DNA of 64,000 bases from positions 1,209,283 through 1,273,282 of the forward strand of contig NW_006768779.1 of the NCBI RefSeq assembly GCF_000204055.1, written 5' to 3'. Both the position numbers and the translations under genes were made by a program. Below are positions 22,518 through 32,702 of this stretch, piece after piece (within the stretch, counting starts at the first letter, position 1; each line of letters starts with the position of its first letter). Under the pieces are notes generated by a model that saw nothing but the letters and a program-made list of their open reading frames with translations, searched no databases and was not told the DNA's origin. This DNA comes from Melampsora larici-populina 98AG31. Taxonomy: Eukaryota; Basidiomycota; Pucciniomycetes; Pucciniales; Melampsoraceae.

Positions 22518-25500
22518 CAACACTTGAAGCGCACCGCCGCGCACCGCTTTTTCACCAAAAATGTGTAGCGCAGCGGTAATCCGCTTCAAGTCAAACCCGC
22601 TATCGTCCCGCTATGGGACAGAACCCGCTACATCAAACATGGAGCGCGGCGGGCCTTTTGATTCATGAGCTCCGCTTGCGCTCCGCTAATGATAATCAGG
22701 AGGCCAGGGAGCGGGGCACAGCGGTCAATTCTATTCACATTTTTTTTTTTTGCAATTTACACAAGGAAATAAATTTTTACAAAGAGAATAGAGTAAACAA
22801 AACTCGTATCCATCAACAGAGAGAACGAGTGACTATGAAAATTATAAAGATAAAAAACAGACAAGTCATCGCACCAAGCCACAAAAGAGTTGAATAAACG
22901 GGATAATGAGCGACAAGAAAAACAATTGAAACAACCATAAGGAATAATAAGAGAGTTAAAAGATCACATATCACATACTCATTAAAGGGTATGTAAACAA
23001 AGAAAAAAAGAGATTGAAATAAAGAGGAAAGGAAATTAAGGCTGATGATATGTACATTGAGTGCCTTCAGTGAGGTTCACAGCTAAGACAAACATGTTTT
23101 CTTCTTGCCATACTTGCCAAACGACGTGAGATAAGCAAGCGCTTCAGAGAATCTACCAACCACTTGTATACCAGCTCGTAACCATTCTCGGCATCCGACA
23201 CTACGTGAGATGGTCTTCGGTGATAAAGATCCCCGCGCAGGAACGGCAATATTGGCCGCTGACGAGAAAGTGCGTTCTACAGCACAAGACGTGGCTGAGA
23301 TGGTGAGGTAGTCCTGAGCAAGGGAAGCAAGAACTGGGTAATGACATGCATTTTCCTGCTACAAGAAGCGAAATCAGTAGTGTTTCACAATCATTTGCGT
23401 GCAATCAGGGAGAGTGGGGTTAACAGTTTGACTGACCCTCCACCACGATAATTCAGTTTGGCCAGGGACGATAGGATGGTTTCCTTGAAGGTACAAGTCG
23501 AGTTCTGATGCTCGGATTGAAGATGATGTTTGAAAAGAGGCTGACAATGTAAATATGTCAAATTGATTGTATGCTTCACGTGACACAGGCGAGGGAGTTG
23601 GAGCTGGGCTACAAGGTGGGGTAACAGGCCAGGAGTCTAAAGTCGAGTGAAAAAGGTCTTCAATGCACTGCTTTGCTTGGGCAGCTTTGTCGGAGTAATG
23701 TAAGTCAAAGAACTTGAGGCGGTATTTTGGATTGAGGATAGTGGCCAAGGTAATGACTTCGACTTGGCCAGCTTTGGCCTGATACTTCTCAAGCTGAGTT
23801 AACATGGTCTTGATCATACCTTGAAGGCTAGGAAAAGGTGTAGTTTCGAGCATATTAGAAAGACTCTCGTGCACTCGTAGATATTCGGCAAGGAGGAACG
23901 AGCCGGAAGGGGTGTTGCCCTCCATATGCTTTGTTGAGATACAGAAGACCTGGAAATCAAATGGTATCAAGACTTGAAACAAGACTTGGAAAGAATGATA
24001 CCAGGAAGCGTACCTCTAAGATCTTACATAGAGCATCCACCCCGTCCCATTCATCCATAGACATCATAATACCCTCATAATATCTCGTTTTTCGATCAGC
24101 AATTAGGATTGAGTCAACGACCTGAGGAAAGGTCCAAATAGTCAGACCAGCCACGACTAAATTAGAGAACAATGTGATGTTACTTACATCTCGTCCCGCA
24201 ATCAGGTGGGAGTACATGGCAAGATCAATATTCCAACGTACTCCCCAACCTGCGATAGGTGAGGGGCCATGATATCCCATCTGAACTGCTCGGGCTTGAA
24301 ACTCACCTCGCCTGGCATTACTTCGGGTGAGTAAAGCATTGAACTGCTTCAACTGAGATGATGATACAATACAAATGAGTGAAACAAAAAAAAACTAAGG
24401 GAGAAAAGAGAATGAGACTTGCCTTCATCGCACCTCGAACAACAACACAGCCATCAACTGGATCATCATCATAAGTTGGATAGTCATCCAAGTCCTCCTC
24501 ATCAAGATTGAAATCGCCTGGCTGGGCAGTGGGAAGATTGTCCTCATCATCAGACTCTTCATAGTCAATAGCGTCGTGAGTTAAATCGTCATTGAGAATG
24601 ATTGTGGGAACGGGAACGGAGACATTGGGAGGTGTGGTGGGCTTGACGTGCCCAGCAGCCAGACCTAACACCTTGAGTCCTTTCTTGACTACCAAGCCAA
24701 GTTTGTGCGCATAGCAGCGCACATGATTGATGGATGAATCCCAGGCCACGGGGTTGTCGCAATCCCAAAACATCTGTTGCATCTCTCGCGCCATCGTATT
24801 GTTGGATGAGCCAGAGTCCGTAGTCTGTCCTAGCATGTAAGGAAGGAAGAAAAAGCAGGTTAGTGAAGCTGAAGCAAAAGAAGACGAGATAGGAAACATA
24901 TAATACATCAAAAGAAAAAGAAACTTATCTTCTTGTGGAGTTGATTTGCAATCAAGAACCGAGCGACTGGTTGAGCTAGAAGATGACCTGACTTATTCCA
25001 TGCAACTAATTTCAAAGTGAGATGAATTGTTTGATAATTCCAATTGTTATCGATGAAGTTTGCAGAGACCCCAATAAATGCATAACGGTTGCCCTTGGTG
25101 GTCCAAACGTCATGCACTAGGGAAAACTTGCCGCGGTTATTCTGTCATAAAGGTCAAAGTCGGAAGTGTAAAGTGGAGAAGACAATTAAATGACAAAAAA
25201 TTTAAGAAAGAATGAAAAATATAACTCTTTGGACTTACTTGAACCAAAGCCACAGCAGCCGAGCTCAAGCTGAGATACAACTCTTTGGCAACTCCGGCTG
25301 CCCATGTAGGAGTCCTTAATTCCGCACGTAGATTGGCAAGCTTGAAAGCCCCTCGCAAAGGTGTGTCATAGAAACGATTGAATGGGAGTGCGTGTAAGAG
25401 GATCCAAATGACCAATACAGTGTTGCATAACTCAACACTGAAGGTGGCCTGTGATAGAAAGGAGTCTAGTGTTGGTTGGCCGTTCCCAGTGTTTGAAGCA

Positions 25501-27267
25501 GCCACCATATCGGCTTGTTCTTGCTGCCACGAGCGCGGGAGGTTGCATCCAGCCTGGATGGCACGGGATCGTCGTGGGCAGGGAGCTCGGCCTTTCGCAC
25601 CATCTCGGTGGGCGTACAGGTTGTAGTGAGTACGGACGCCACGTGTGAAAGTGCTTTTGCACCATCGACATTTGTAAGACCTAGGATCATCGCCAGTCTA
25701 ATCAAAGGGTGAAAATGAAAAGGAAGAAAAAAACATTACAAATGAAATCGTAAAAATTTATCTGAGCGTAGATGATATACTGTACTCACCTTGCCTTTGA
25801 CATGGGTTGGAGGATGGTAGTACTCCAAAAGCTTGGAAACCCGTCCAAGCTGAGCACGACGGACACCTTCGGTTTCAAAAATCTCGACGTCTGAGTCTTG
25901 ATTGATATCGATTACATCCGGAACACCGGTAGCCTGTGCCTAAATGTACATAACGGAAAACAAAGAAAAGCGAATCAAGGGAAAATGAAAAGTGGTATAA
26001 GAGAAAAAATAAGACCTTTGTTAGATCTAGCAGGTGTTTGAAAGGGAAAGGAAAGTGGACATACCGGAGCAGGAACAGTGGCTGTTCTCTTTTGCTTCTT
26101 TGCCGGAGCTCGAGTGAGGCCTGCAGAAGCGCCAGATCCTCTGTGTCGTCCTTTTGAACGTGCGGCTGACTTGGACTTCGAAAATTGAAGTTGCTTCTTC
26201 TTCTTCGGTGGGGCTGATAACTCCTTGATGATTTCTACTGATGAGTCGGATTTATCTTCCTCTTGATCTGAAACATAAGGGCTATTGCTCAAATCTAAAT
26301 CAAGGAGGTCACTAACACTACCACTGATTGAAGAACGACGAAGTGAAACTCTAGAATCTGGAGATTGGACTACAAAACCTGGCTTGGGAGACGAGGCACT
26401 TCTTGGGCGAAGAGTACGGCCCGAACCATTAGAAGGGGGAGCAAGAGTTGAGCTGGGTACAGGAGACAACATAGTGGCAGAACTTGAGATGGTGATGATC
26501 GGAATCAAAAGATATTTGAAAATAAAATTGACGACGAGTAATTGTAAGTTTTAGATTTTAAAGATCAAGTTGTTGAACAGAATAATGTGCAACTGGGGGA
26601 AAGATCAACTGGTCCTGGAGACCACTCACCTTAAATACAATCCTAGAGGTTCTGGGGGACGTTCGATATGCTGTGCAATCCCCCAAAAACCTTTGAAGGG
26701 TACACTGAATACCATGAACAATGGGGTTCAGTCAGTTGCCAAGGTTGTGATAAAAACAAGGACAGGTGAGAGATGACGTACTAGATTGAAACCATCGTTG
26801 AAGGCGATACCTGGACAAGATTAGGGTGTTTTCGAAAGGAGAGAGAGGTCACTGCATCAGAATCGATGCTGAAATCCATACCATGACAAGATTAGGGCGT
26901 TATCGGATGTCTTCTTAGATGAATCGATGATGGTTCTGTGGTATCGGATGATTTGGAAGTGTTTGTAGGGATGTCGAAGGTGATTGGTGGTGGTGGCAAG
27001 GGAGGATATGAGTGAGATACTGACATATCTGTCACATATCCCTTTGGATCTGGCATAACCCGCTGCATACCGCTCTCAGACGAGCCTGCGGGGCAAAATT
27101 TTGGGGCGCCCCACTAAATCCGCGCCCCGTCACATCAGGATCTCCGGCCTGGCAGCGGTGGCGGGACGCTTTAAGCCGCTACCCGGATATTAATGTATCG
27201 CCTGCGGGGCGACCCGCCCCGTAACCGCTCCGCACCCGCTTTTTGCGGCGGGTCGCTTCAACCGTTG
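22518..27267 (-). mobile_element. Complete hAT transposon (4.75 kb) inserted in the CACTA transposase gene
   Basis: Ends: CAACACTTGAAGCGCACCGC at 22518, and the inverse of the right end, CAACGGTTGAAGCGACCCGC, finishing at 27267. The short imperfect inverted repeats continue as GC-rich subterminal sequence on both sides (GCGGCGGGTC-like on the right, GCGCGGCGGGCC-like at 22640-22660), unlike the AT-rich surroundings. GTTCTCC is duplicated outside at 22511-22517 and 27268-27274, fitting a hAT target duplication of 8 bp with one ambiguous base. The element carries its own transposase on the minus strand. Confidence 0.88.
23083..26508 (-). CDS. hAT-family transposase with BED zinc finger and C-terminal dimerisation domain
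   Basis: Starts at 26508 or 26472 (MLSPVPSSTLAPP). A basic, Ser-rich N-terminus with an NLS-like patch (APPKKKKQLQF) leads to a BED finger near 25690-25600: SYKCRWCKSTFTRGVRTHYN followed by LYAH, giving C-x2-C and H-x5-H. The catalytic RNase H region includes VHDVWTTKGNRYAFIGVSAN near 25110, with D in the position of the first hAT acid, then NHVRCYAHKLGLVVKKGL and GWGVRWNIDLAMYSHLI (the conserved RW-N-T-type block). The C-terminus has HYPVLASLAQDYLTISATSC and AVERTFSSAANI, the hAT dimerisation motif, ending at TAG 23083-23085. About eight introns of 60-100 bp are implied. I found no stop or frameshift, so it may be functional, but splice joins were not all verified. Confidence 0.85.
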
Positions 27268-28344
27268 GTTCTCCTGAATGCTCAAAATTTTTCCACATAT
27301 CCCCATCCCAAATATCATGCATTGACGAAGAATTGCTATTGTGCTTCAATGATTCATCCAAAGCGTCTTCGAATCCAGGAACAAGCAGCATCCGGGCCAG
27401 CCACGATTGAAGGGATTGATAGTGAAATTGGCGGTACGGCTTGAGTGGCGTGTCGGAGTAGAGAATTCCCCCACAGGGCCGGCGGATTACTGGAGTTCCA
27501 ATGGGATCGTCAGGACATTGAAGGAACCGCAAGTTATCACACTTAAGTTTGTAGGTGCCATCAGGTTTGGCACCTGGTTGACCATGTAAAGCAAAACAAT
27601 CTGGACAGCAGACTTCGGTTTTCATATTAACATCGAGATTGAGCATTGTGAATAGTGTCGGAACCGAGAGAGGAAGATCTTCCCAATAAGGACGTCCAGT
27701 ATATCCGTGATCCTTGGCTGACTGCGCTAGTTCAAGCTTGGCCATGTGAAGTGATTTTCGGCAATCGTCGTGCACAGCATTCTGAATGATACTTGCATGT
27801 GCGACTCGAAGCATAGCAATGAGGCATGCGGGACGCTGGAGATATACTTGCTGCCTCTGGAAACCCGCAGTTGATACAGTGATTGAAGCTGGAGGCTGTG
27901 TGTTTTGATGATTGGCCGAGACTTGAACGGTTTCCACAGAGCTAGATCGGCGTCTTCCAAGCTGTGCTGCACCAACAATCGGCCCCATTGATTGATCAAT
28001 ATATGCTTGATTTGCTGTTATATCTCCTGTACTCAGTGATCGTCGGCGTGCCTGGTAAGTGAAAGAGGTTCATGTCAGCATTTCTGACTGACCAAAATCG
28101 GAAAAAGGTGGAATCCGGTTGAGTCTATTGAAGGACTCACTGGTAGATTATTTCTCTCTTGAAATTGGCCATTAGATGAACTAGACGTTTTTAGACGTAT
28201 CCGGCGCAGTTTTGCTTCGTGCTTCTCACCATTTTGACGGGTTCTGGTCTTGCCGGTGTAGAGGACTCCTCGAAGCTCAAAGCGTTCTGGTCCACATCCA
28301 AGCTCCTCGCAGTTACAGACATGAGGTGCTTTGAAGTTGTCCAT

Positions 28345-29169
28345 TGCCGTAGTATGAATGTGGGAAAGAAGTGGGACACGGGCTTATATAGTACAAGGTC
28401 GAAGTCATCTCTCTTTTTATCTTGCCCCCAACCGTAACCCCCATATTTTACCCGAGGTACCCGACATCTCCACACATTGGACTCAAACATAGAATGACCC
28501 GTCCCTCTCTCCGCGCAAAAGCACGTCCGCTCACCGCTTTGAGATCACGACAAAGTATTTCATTAACAAACAGAACAGAAACAAAACACAACAAAGAGGA
28601 GAAGCCTCCACAGCTTACAAACCCTCAAACTGATCCAGAAGATAAGATAAACAAAGTATAACATATGATCTCAAATGAACAAATAACCACCCTTCCTGGT
28701 ATTTGGTCAATAAGGCAACAAACCCACTTCGAGACTTTCTACATTTGAATATACACAAACAGAGATACAAAAAAATACTAAAAGCCATTTTGCTTTCATT
28801 TCAAAGTTGTATGACCTGATTTGCCTACGAAAAAAGAAGATGAAAAAGACTCAAATATGGATGTGAACACAGATATTTTCGAACATGCTTAGAGTAAATT
28901 TTACGGAGCTATTCAAGATCATGACGAAGAAATGGATTTGAACACAGAGATTTTCGAAATGTGATGCTTATAGTATTTTACGGAGCCATTCAAGGTCAAG
29001 ACAAAGAATTGGAAACAAGATGAGTAGTGGTCTTGGTGGAAAACCGTGTGATTGTAATCTGATGAACTTTTAATCCAACTAGTCAAACATCAAAAAGTAT
29101 GAGTGGGACTTCAATGTAAATGGGGTCATGATATATTGGAAAAAAACACGTACCAAAATTATTTTGACC
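28345..29169. other. Intergenic region within CACTA
   Basis: About 820 bp. It contains a diverged direct repeat: GAACACAGATATTTTCGAACATGC near 28865-28890 recurs as GAACACAGAGATTTTCGAAATGTG near 28937-28960, each followed by ATTTTACGGAGC(C/T)ATTCAAG(A/G)TCA. Unit length is about 72 bp. No gene is seen; the transposase promoter should lie here. Confidence 0.5.
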
Positions 29170-29586
29170 TCAGTACCCATAAAATTGCCCAAATTCTGAA
29201 ACTACATTATCATAGAAGATTCTGACATATTCGGCCTTAGATGTGCGAACACGGACAAAAACATGAGGTGAAAAATGCCGGATCAGCTGGCGAAGTAGGT
29301 CACACTGGACTCGTACATCCCAGAGATTACATCTTGGATCAAGGATGAAGCGTAAGTGGGTTGGTACTGTGCTAAGTTTGATCCAAATATCTTCAGGGAT
29401 TGGATTTTGTTCATATATGAAAGGTTCGGTGTTGGCACGAGCAAGGAGCGGAGACCGTCTTGGCTCTGGCTCAAGCTGAGGTCCTGGTGTGTCGGAAGTT
29501 GTCAAAGCACTATCTGGTGCGGGAACTGGGCTGCAGTGGATGTTGAGAGAAGTGATAGTGATAAACCCAGAGATGTTGGTGGCCAT
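29170..29586 (-). CDS. CACTA cargo protein of unknown function, 138 aa
   Basis: A single uninterrupted frame from ATG 29586 to 29170. It begins MATNISGFITITSLNIHCSP, has a Pro/Ser linker (PGPQLEPEPRRSPLLARANT) and a hydrophobic-patterned C-terminus with DIWIKLSTVPTHLRFILD and LLRQLIRHFSPHVFVRVRT. No family recognised and no signal peptide. It lies 1 kb from, and divergent to, the plus-strand gene at 30586, mirroring the divergent arrangement of A1 and A2. Its presence in other copies of this element family would be the test of whether it is a true component. Confidence 0.45.
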   Translation of the reverse strand: MATNISGFITITSLNIHCSPVPAPDSALTTSDTPGPQLEPEPRRSPLLARANTEPFIYEQNPIPEDIWIKLSTVPTHLRFILDPRCNLWDVRVQCDLLRQLIRHFSPHVFVRVRTSKAEYVRIFYDNVVSEFGQFYGY

Positions 29587-30585
29587 GATCGATCACTTTT
29601 AGGATTTTATTGTGTTGGTTATACTTTGTTGAATATACTTGTTGATTATCTTTCAAATTGAGCGCTTGATTTCACAACCACAGCAGAGCCGAGCAATCTA
29701 CTTATAGTGATACATTTCAATATCAGTTTCTTTCGAATGTAAGGAAAAAGACACTTCTTCCAATAGGAATGATCTGAAAGGCAACTCAATCACAGAAGAA
29801 CTATCCGGTCAAAAGGGACTTTGTTGGATAGGCTTTTGGCAAGACCAGTATACAAAGGCCCTAAGATCCCAAAACCCATGTTTCAGAGTTTTCTGAGAAT
29901 GCCTATTACATCATTTTTGAGATTACTGAAACATCAATCAAGTGTATATGTGCGAAATGGAGACAGGGTATCCGGTGATCATAAACGTCTCCAAGTCAAA
30001 TTCCAACGTCTTCAAGCCTCTAAACCAGAGGCCACCTCATTGTGTCAATCTACCAAGATCAAACAGCTGTTTCCACAAAGGGAGCTCTTGCTATTCTTGA
30101 TTTCCGTTGCATGCATAATGTCTTTTTGGATCCAACAGCTCCTTTCAGAGAGTGGAACCAAAGAAGGATCACCCGCATGTTGCATCCCAATTGCATCAAT
30201 AATAGCGGGGCAAAGAAGAACAAATTGAGAGAGTTCGCCAAGAACAAGCTTTGTGAATGTCAAGTAGATCTATATATGATAGAAAGGGAGAGACACAGTT
30301 TCTAGAAGACTAGGCTCATTATCTACGCTAACCGCCTGGGTGAAGGGTATGCTGGGCTTGTCTTACATCTCACGCTTTGCTTCGAAGACGGGTGGTAGAA
30401 GACATGACCATACCCCTTGCCTATGAAACACTTTTTTTCTCTGTCTGGACCCTTTTAGTATAAGTAGTGAGTGATAACAACTCAAAATCCGTCACTCAGT
30501 CACACATCTCCTCAAAAATCCTCTCCATTGATCATCTTATTATTAGCGAGCTCGATAATAACTTTCAACCATATCATACGCGTCC
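29587..30585. other. Divergent intergenic region between two cargo genes
   Basis: About 1 kb. An open frame at 29821-30228 (MLDRLLARPVYKGPKIPKPM) reads like a piece of a DDE-type nuclease N-terminal region, and 30105-30125 in another frame reads MHNVFLDPTAPFREWNQRRI. Together they suggest a decayed coding fragment that I cannot assign. The 150 bp before 30586 are the likely promoter of the plus-strand gene. Confidence 0.35.
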
Positions 30586-31330
30586 ATGATTATCAAATTT
30601 ACTATACATATTGACCTTGGTCAACTTAAGGATCATGATGTGGCACCAGCCAAGGATATCACCATTTGTGCCGAACCGGTCCCTGTCCCTGTCACCCCCA
30701 ATTCGCCACCACACAACGAGTCAAAACCTGTAACCCAAAGCGCGACTACTGCCCGTAAGTTATTGTGTATTTTCAAACTTTTTTGTGTTAGTGATTGCTG
30801 AAGTCCGTCTAACTTTAGCTCCAATTGGCGAGGAGAGAAACGAACTTGAGAACCAAAACGCATTTGCACAACCAACTTCTGCACAACCAACTTCAGCCAC
30901 CGATAGTTTTTGGTCTGTGTTGGACACCGAGATCAGTCAAACAACTCCTACCCTAGGCCAAACCACACCCGTCACATGTGAGTTCACCTCCTCAAAATTC
31001 ATTCAGCGAGTTAACCCACTGAGATTGATACTTTTCCCTTAGCGTTACCTGCGGTGGTTGATCACGGGATGAACCCAAGTACACCTGGCCCATGTGAGTG
31101 ACATCTTATTCAGATCTATTTTGCGAGGTGATCCACTGAAGTTACCTCATTCCTCGCGGCCTTGCTATCTCGGTTTGGCTCACGCTCGGTATCACCTATG
31201 GTTGATACCATCAATCCACAATATCTGTTGCCTGGAATTGATACTCGTTTAACTAAATACAACAAACGACAGCAGATTGATAATAGAGAAGCCGAAGGTT
31301 CCAACTCTAAGAAGCGTCGAATGTGATTGA
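30586..31330 (+). CDS. CACTA cargo protein of unknown function, four short exons, basic C-terminus
   Basis: Starts MIIKFTIHIDLGQLKDHDVA at 30586. Three introns with clean signals follow: GTAAGT...TTTAG near 30753-30820, GTGAGT...TTAG near 30979-31042, and GTGAGT...GAAG near 31094-31141. Exon 2 holds a short duplication (FAQPTSAQPTSATDS). Exon 4 reads SRSVSPMVDTINPQYLLPG and ends KKRR plus two residues, a possible nuclear localisation signal. About 180 residues, largely polar and probably disordered after an ordered N-terminal strand segment. No family recognised. It lies just inside the CACTA right terminal repeat, transcribed towards it. Confidence 0.45.
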
Positions 31331-31845
31331 ACTTGTAGTGGTAAAGCACAAGAATGATTGAGTTGCTTATTTTCACAAAACTTTCATGTTTGTCCTTGTT
31401 GCACGAAAATCTTGTCTTCTCTCCGTATTGTGACTATGTCTTGTGTGAGGACCTATCAGAAAGCATGTCAATCAAAATATTTTTTCTATCATTTGATTTT
31501 TTTGTGCTCAGATCTGATTGATACTTCAGTTTCTTCTTTTGCCAAACAACATCGTTTGTAAAGATCTTTGGAAAAATCTACGATTTCATTATACAATACC
31601 AAACAATGGTATCGGTTCACTATGCAGCATAGACTATGTGCATGTATTTGACTGGCTCGCTCAAGCTTGGATGTCCCATCAGTTTGAGTCCTTAACTACT
31701 CAGTTCAGTGATGTGGCTGCCCTGGGCTGTGCGCAGCAGCTAAGTTTGTGGCAGTTTGCAGCACAATCAAGTCTGTTCATCTGCTCAGTGGAATTGACAA
31801 GCGGGGTACAAGTTTCGTAGAAGCTCTGAATTTGGTACGCTCCCA
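31331..31845. other. CACTA right subterminal region
   Basis: About 500 bp between the last cargo gene and the right terminal repeat. No gene or clear repeat motif seen. Confidence 0.4.
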
Positions 31846-32699
31846 ACGTCGGGCGCATTTTCTGTGGACACGGTGAAAGGTCAGAAACAGAGCAAAAAAT
31901 GTGAAAAAATATGCATCCTGTTCCTTGGTATGAGATCTCCAATCTGCATATTTTTCCGTATTTTTGGGGTTCATATTGGTGAGTGTACTAACAATAAACC
32001 CTCATAATCACCAGATTACCACCTGTAACAGATGCTGGAATTTGGCTGATCAGTGCTGAGAGAAAGTTTTGATTACTATAAAACCCCATAACTTTGTCAA
32101 TTCTGGCTCAAAACACTCGATTTTGGGTGCATTAGAAAGCTGAATTCCTGAACTACAACTTTCGTTTTGACTCAAAATGTGTAATCCCAATGGCTGACAT
32201 TCTATTCGATGATATGTGAAATGTGATTTCATTGGGGATATCTTTCTNNNNNNNNNNNNNNNNNNNNNNNNNNNNNNNNNNNNNNNNNNNNNNNNNNNNN
32301 NNNNNNNNNNNNNNNNNNNNNNNNNNNNNNNNNNNNNNNNNNNNNNNGAGAACTATCTTCAGGCGAATACCCACTTTCCAATGCACTCAAAATCGAGTGA
32401 TCCGAGCAAAAACTGACAAACTCATCTGGATATGTAGTAATCAAAATTTTCTCTCAGCATTGATCAGCCAAATTCCAGCATCTGTTACAGGTGGTAATCT
32501 GGTGATTATGAGGGTTTATTGTTAGTACACTCACCAATATGAACCCCAAAAATACGGAAAAATATGCAGATTGGAGATCTCAAACCAAGGAACAGAATGC
32601 ATATTTTTTCATATTTTTTGCTCTGTTTCTGACCTTTCCAGATTTTTGTATACAAATAATTTAATTTTCTGCCCAGAAAATGTTATGTTTCTTGTAGTG
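31846..32699 (-). repeat. CACTA right terminal inverted repeat, split by an insertion
   Basis: The inner 30 bp are 31846-31875 and the outer 65 bp are 32635-32699; together they add up to exactly 95 bp, the length of the left repeat. The break falls at GTG/TTTCCAG. The 759 bp between the halves are a foldback element including the assembly gap. Confidence 0.85.
31876..32634. mobile_element. Foldback (palindromic) element inserted in the CACTA right terminal repeat, containing a 100-N gap
   Basis: The left arm starts AAAGGTCAGAAACAGAGCAA and the right arm ends TTGCTCTGTTTCTGACC. Both arms pass through GAGATC, CCAATCTGCATATTTTTCCG, ACCCTCATAATCACC and CCAGCATCTGTTACAGGTGG in mirrored order, highly similar. 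Arms are at least 285 bp each and diverge towards the centre. The gap is exactly 100 N (32248-32347), a conventional unknown-length gap, so the true loop size is unknown. Long palindromes commonly break assemblies, which explains the position. Confidence 0.85.
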
Positions 32700-32702
32700 T
32701 CA

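Larger units (their letters stand above)
19905..28344 (-). pseudogene. Tnp2-type CACTA transposase, split by a hAT element
   Basis: Starts MDNFKAPHVCNCEELGCGPE at 28344; CNC-x4-C is a possible metal-binding knuckle like those opening fungal Tnp2 transposases. An exon at about 27999-27275 contains CCPDCFALHG, RRPCGGILYSD and FHYQSLQSWLARMLLVPGFE, and breaks off at MWKNFEHSGE. The hAT element (22518-27267) follows, then the frame resumes as RFTLKSGNIIFG. Next come LYIDWFNPHG, GTIPGPHEPRFDQLN, FFTSTPNHPNGRVIRAAIWP, the histidine/cysteine cluster AAHSAHNFCAHCAL, and VTVNIMHCILLGLVKDH. These blocks are hallmarks of the fungal Tnp2 family, an RNase H-fold nuclease. C-terminal exons contain PSVKIGISGLGSTKASEWLT and end near 19905 (IVSVPKLYFH). 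Only the hAT insertion disrupts it as far as I can read. Confidence 0.88.
12929..32699. mobile_element. 19.8-kb CACTA (En/Spm-type) DNA transposon, nested with other elements
   Basis: The ends are diagnostic: CACTACAAGAAACATAAC at 12929 and its exact inverse ending TTCTTGTAGTG at 32699. The 3-bp direct duplication TCA lies immediately outside (12926-12928 and 32700-32702). Inverted repeats are 95 bp; the outer 65 bp are identical. Inside are a Tnp2-type transposase gene (the enzyme class known for CACTA elements) and four other genes. Later insertions add a hAT element (4.75 kb), a 178-bp MITE and a foldback of at least 660 bp plus a 100-N gap. Without these the element would be about 14 kb. 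The transposase gene is broken, so this copy would need help in trans. Confidence 0.92.

Noticed and set aside
22560..22760. GC-rich island as a possible promoter or CpG-like element
   Set aside because: It is the subterminal region of the hAT element, matched by a similar GC-rich tract at the other end (27060-27260).
25378..25712. Several plus-strand frames of 65-82 codons inside the hAT element
   Set aside because: They are antisense shadows of the BED-finger exon, which has zinc ligands and family context on the minus strand.
12929..32699. Reading the CACTA interval as a captured biosynthetic or Starship-like cargo element
   Set aside because: Termini, 3-bp duplication and Tnp2 are CACTA hallmarks; there is no tyrosine recombinase and no metabolic enzyme inside.
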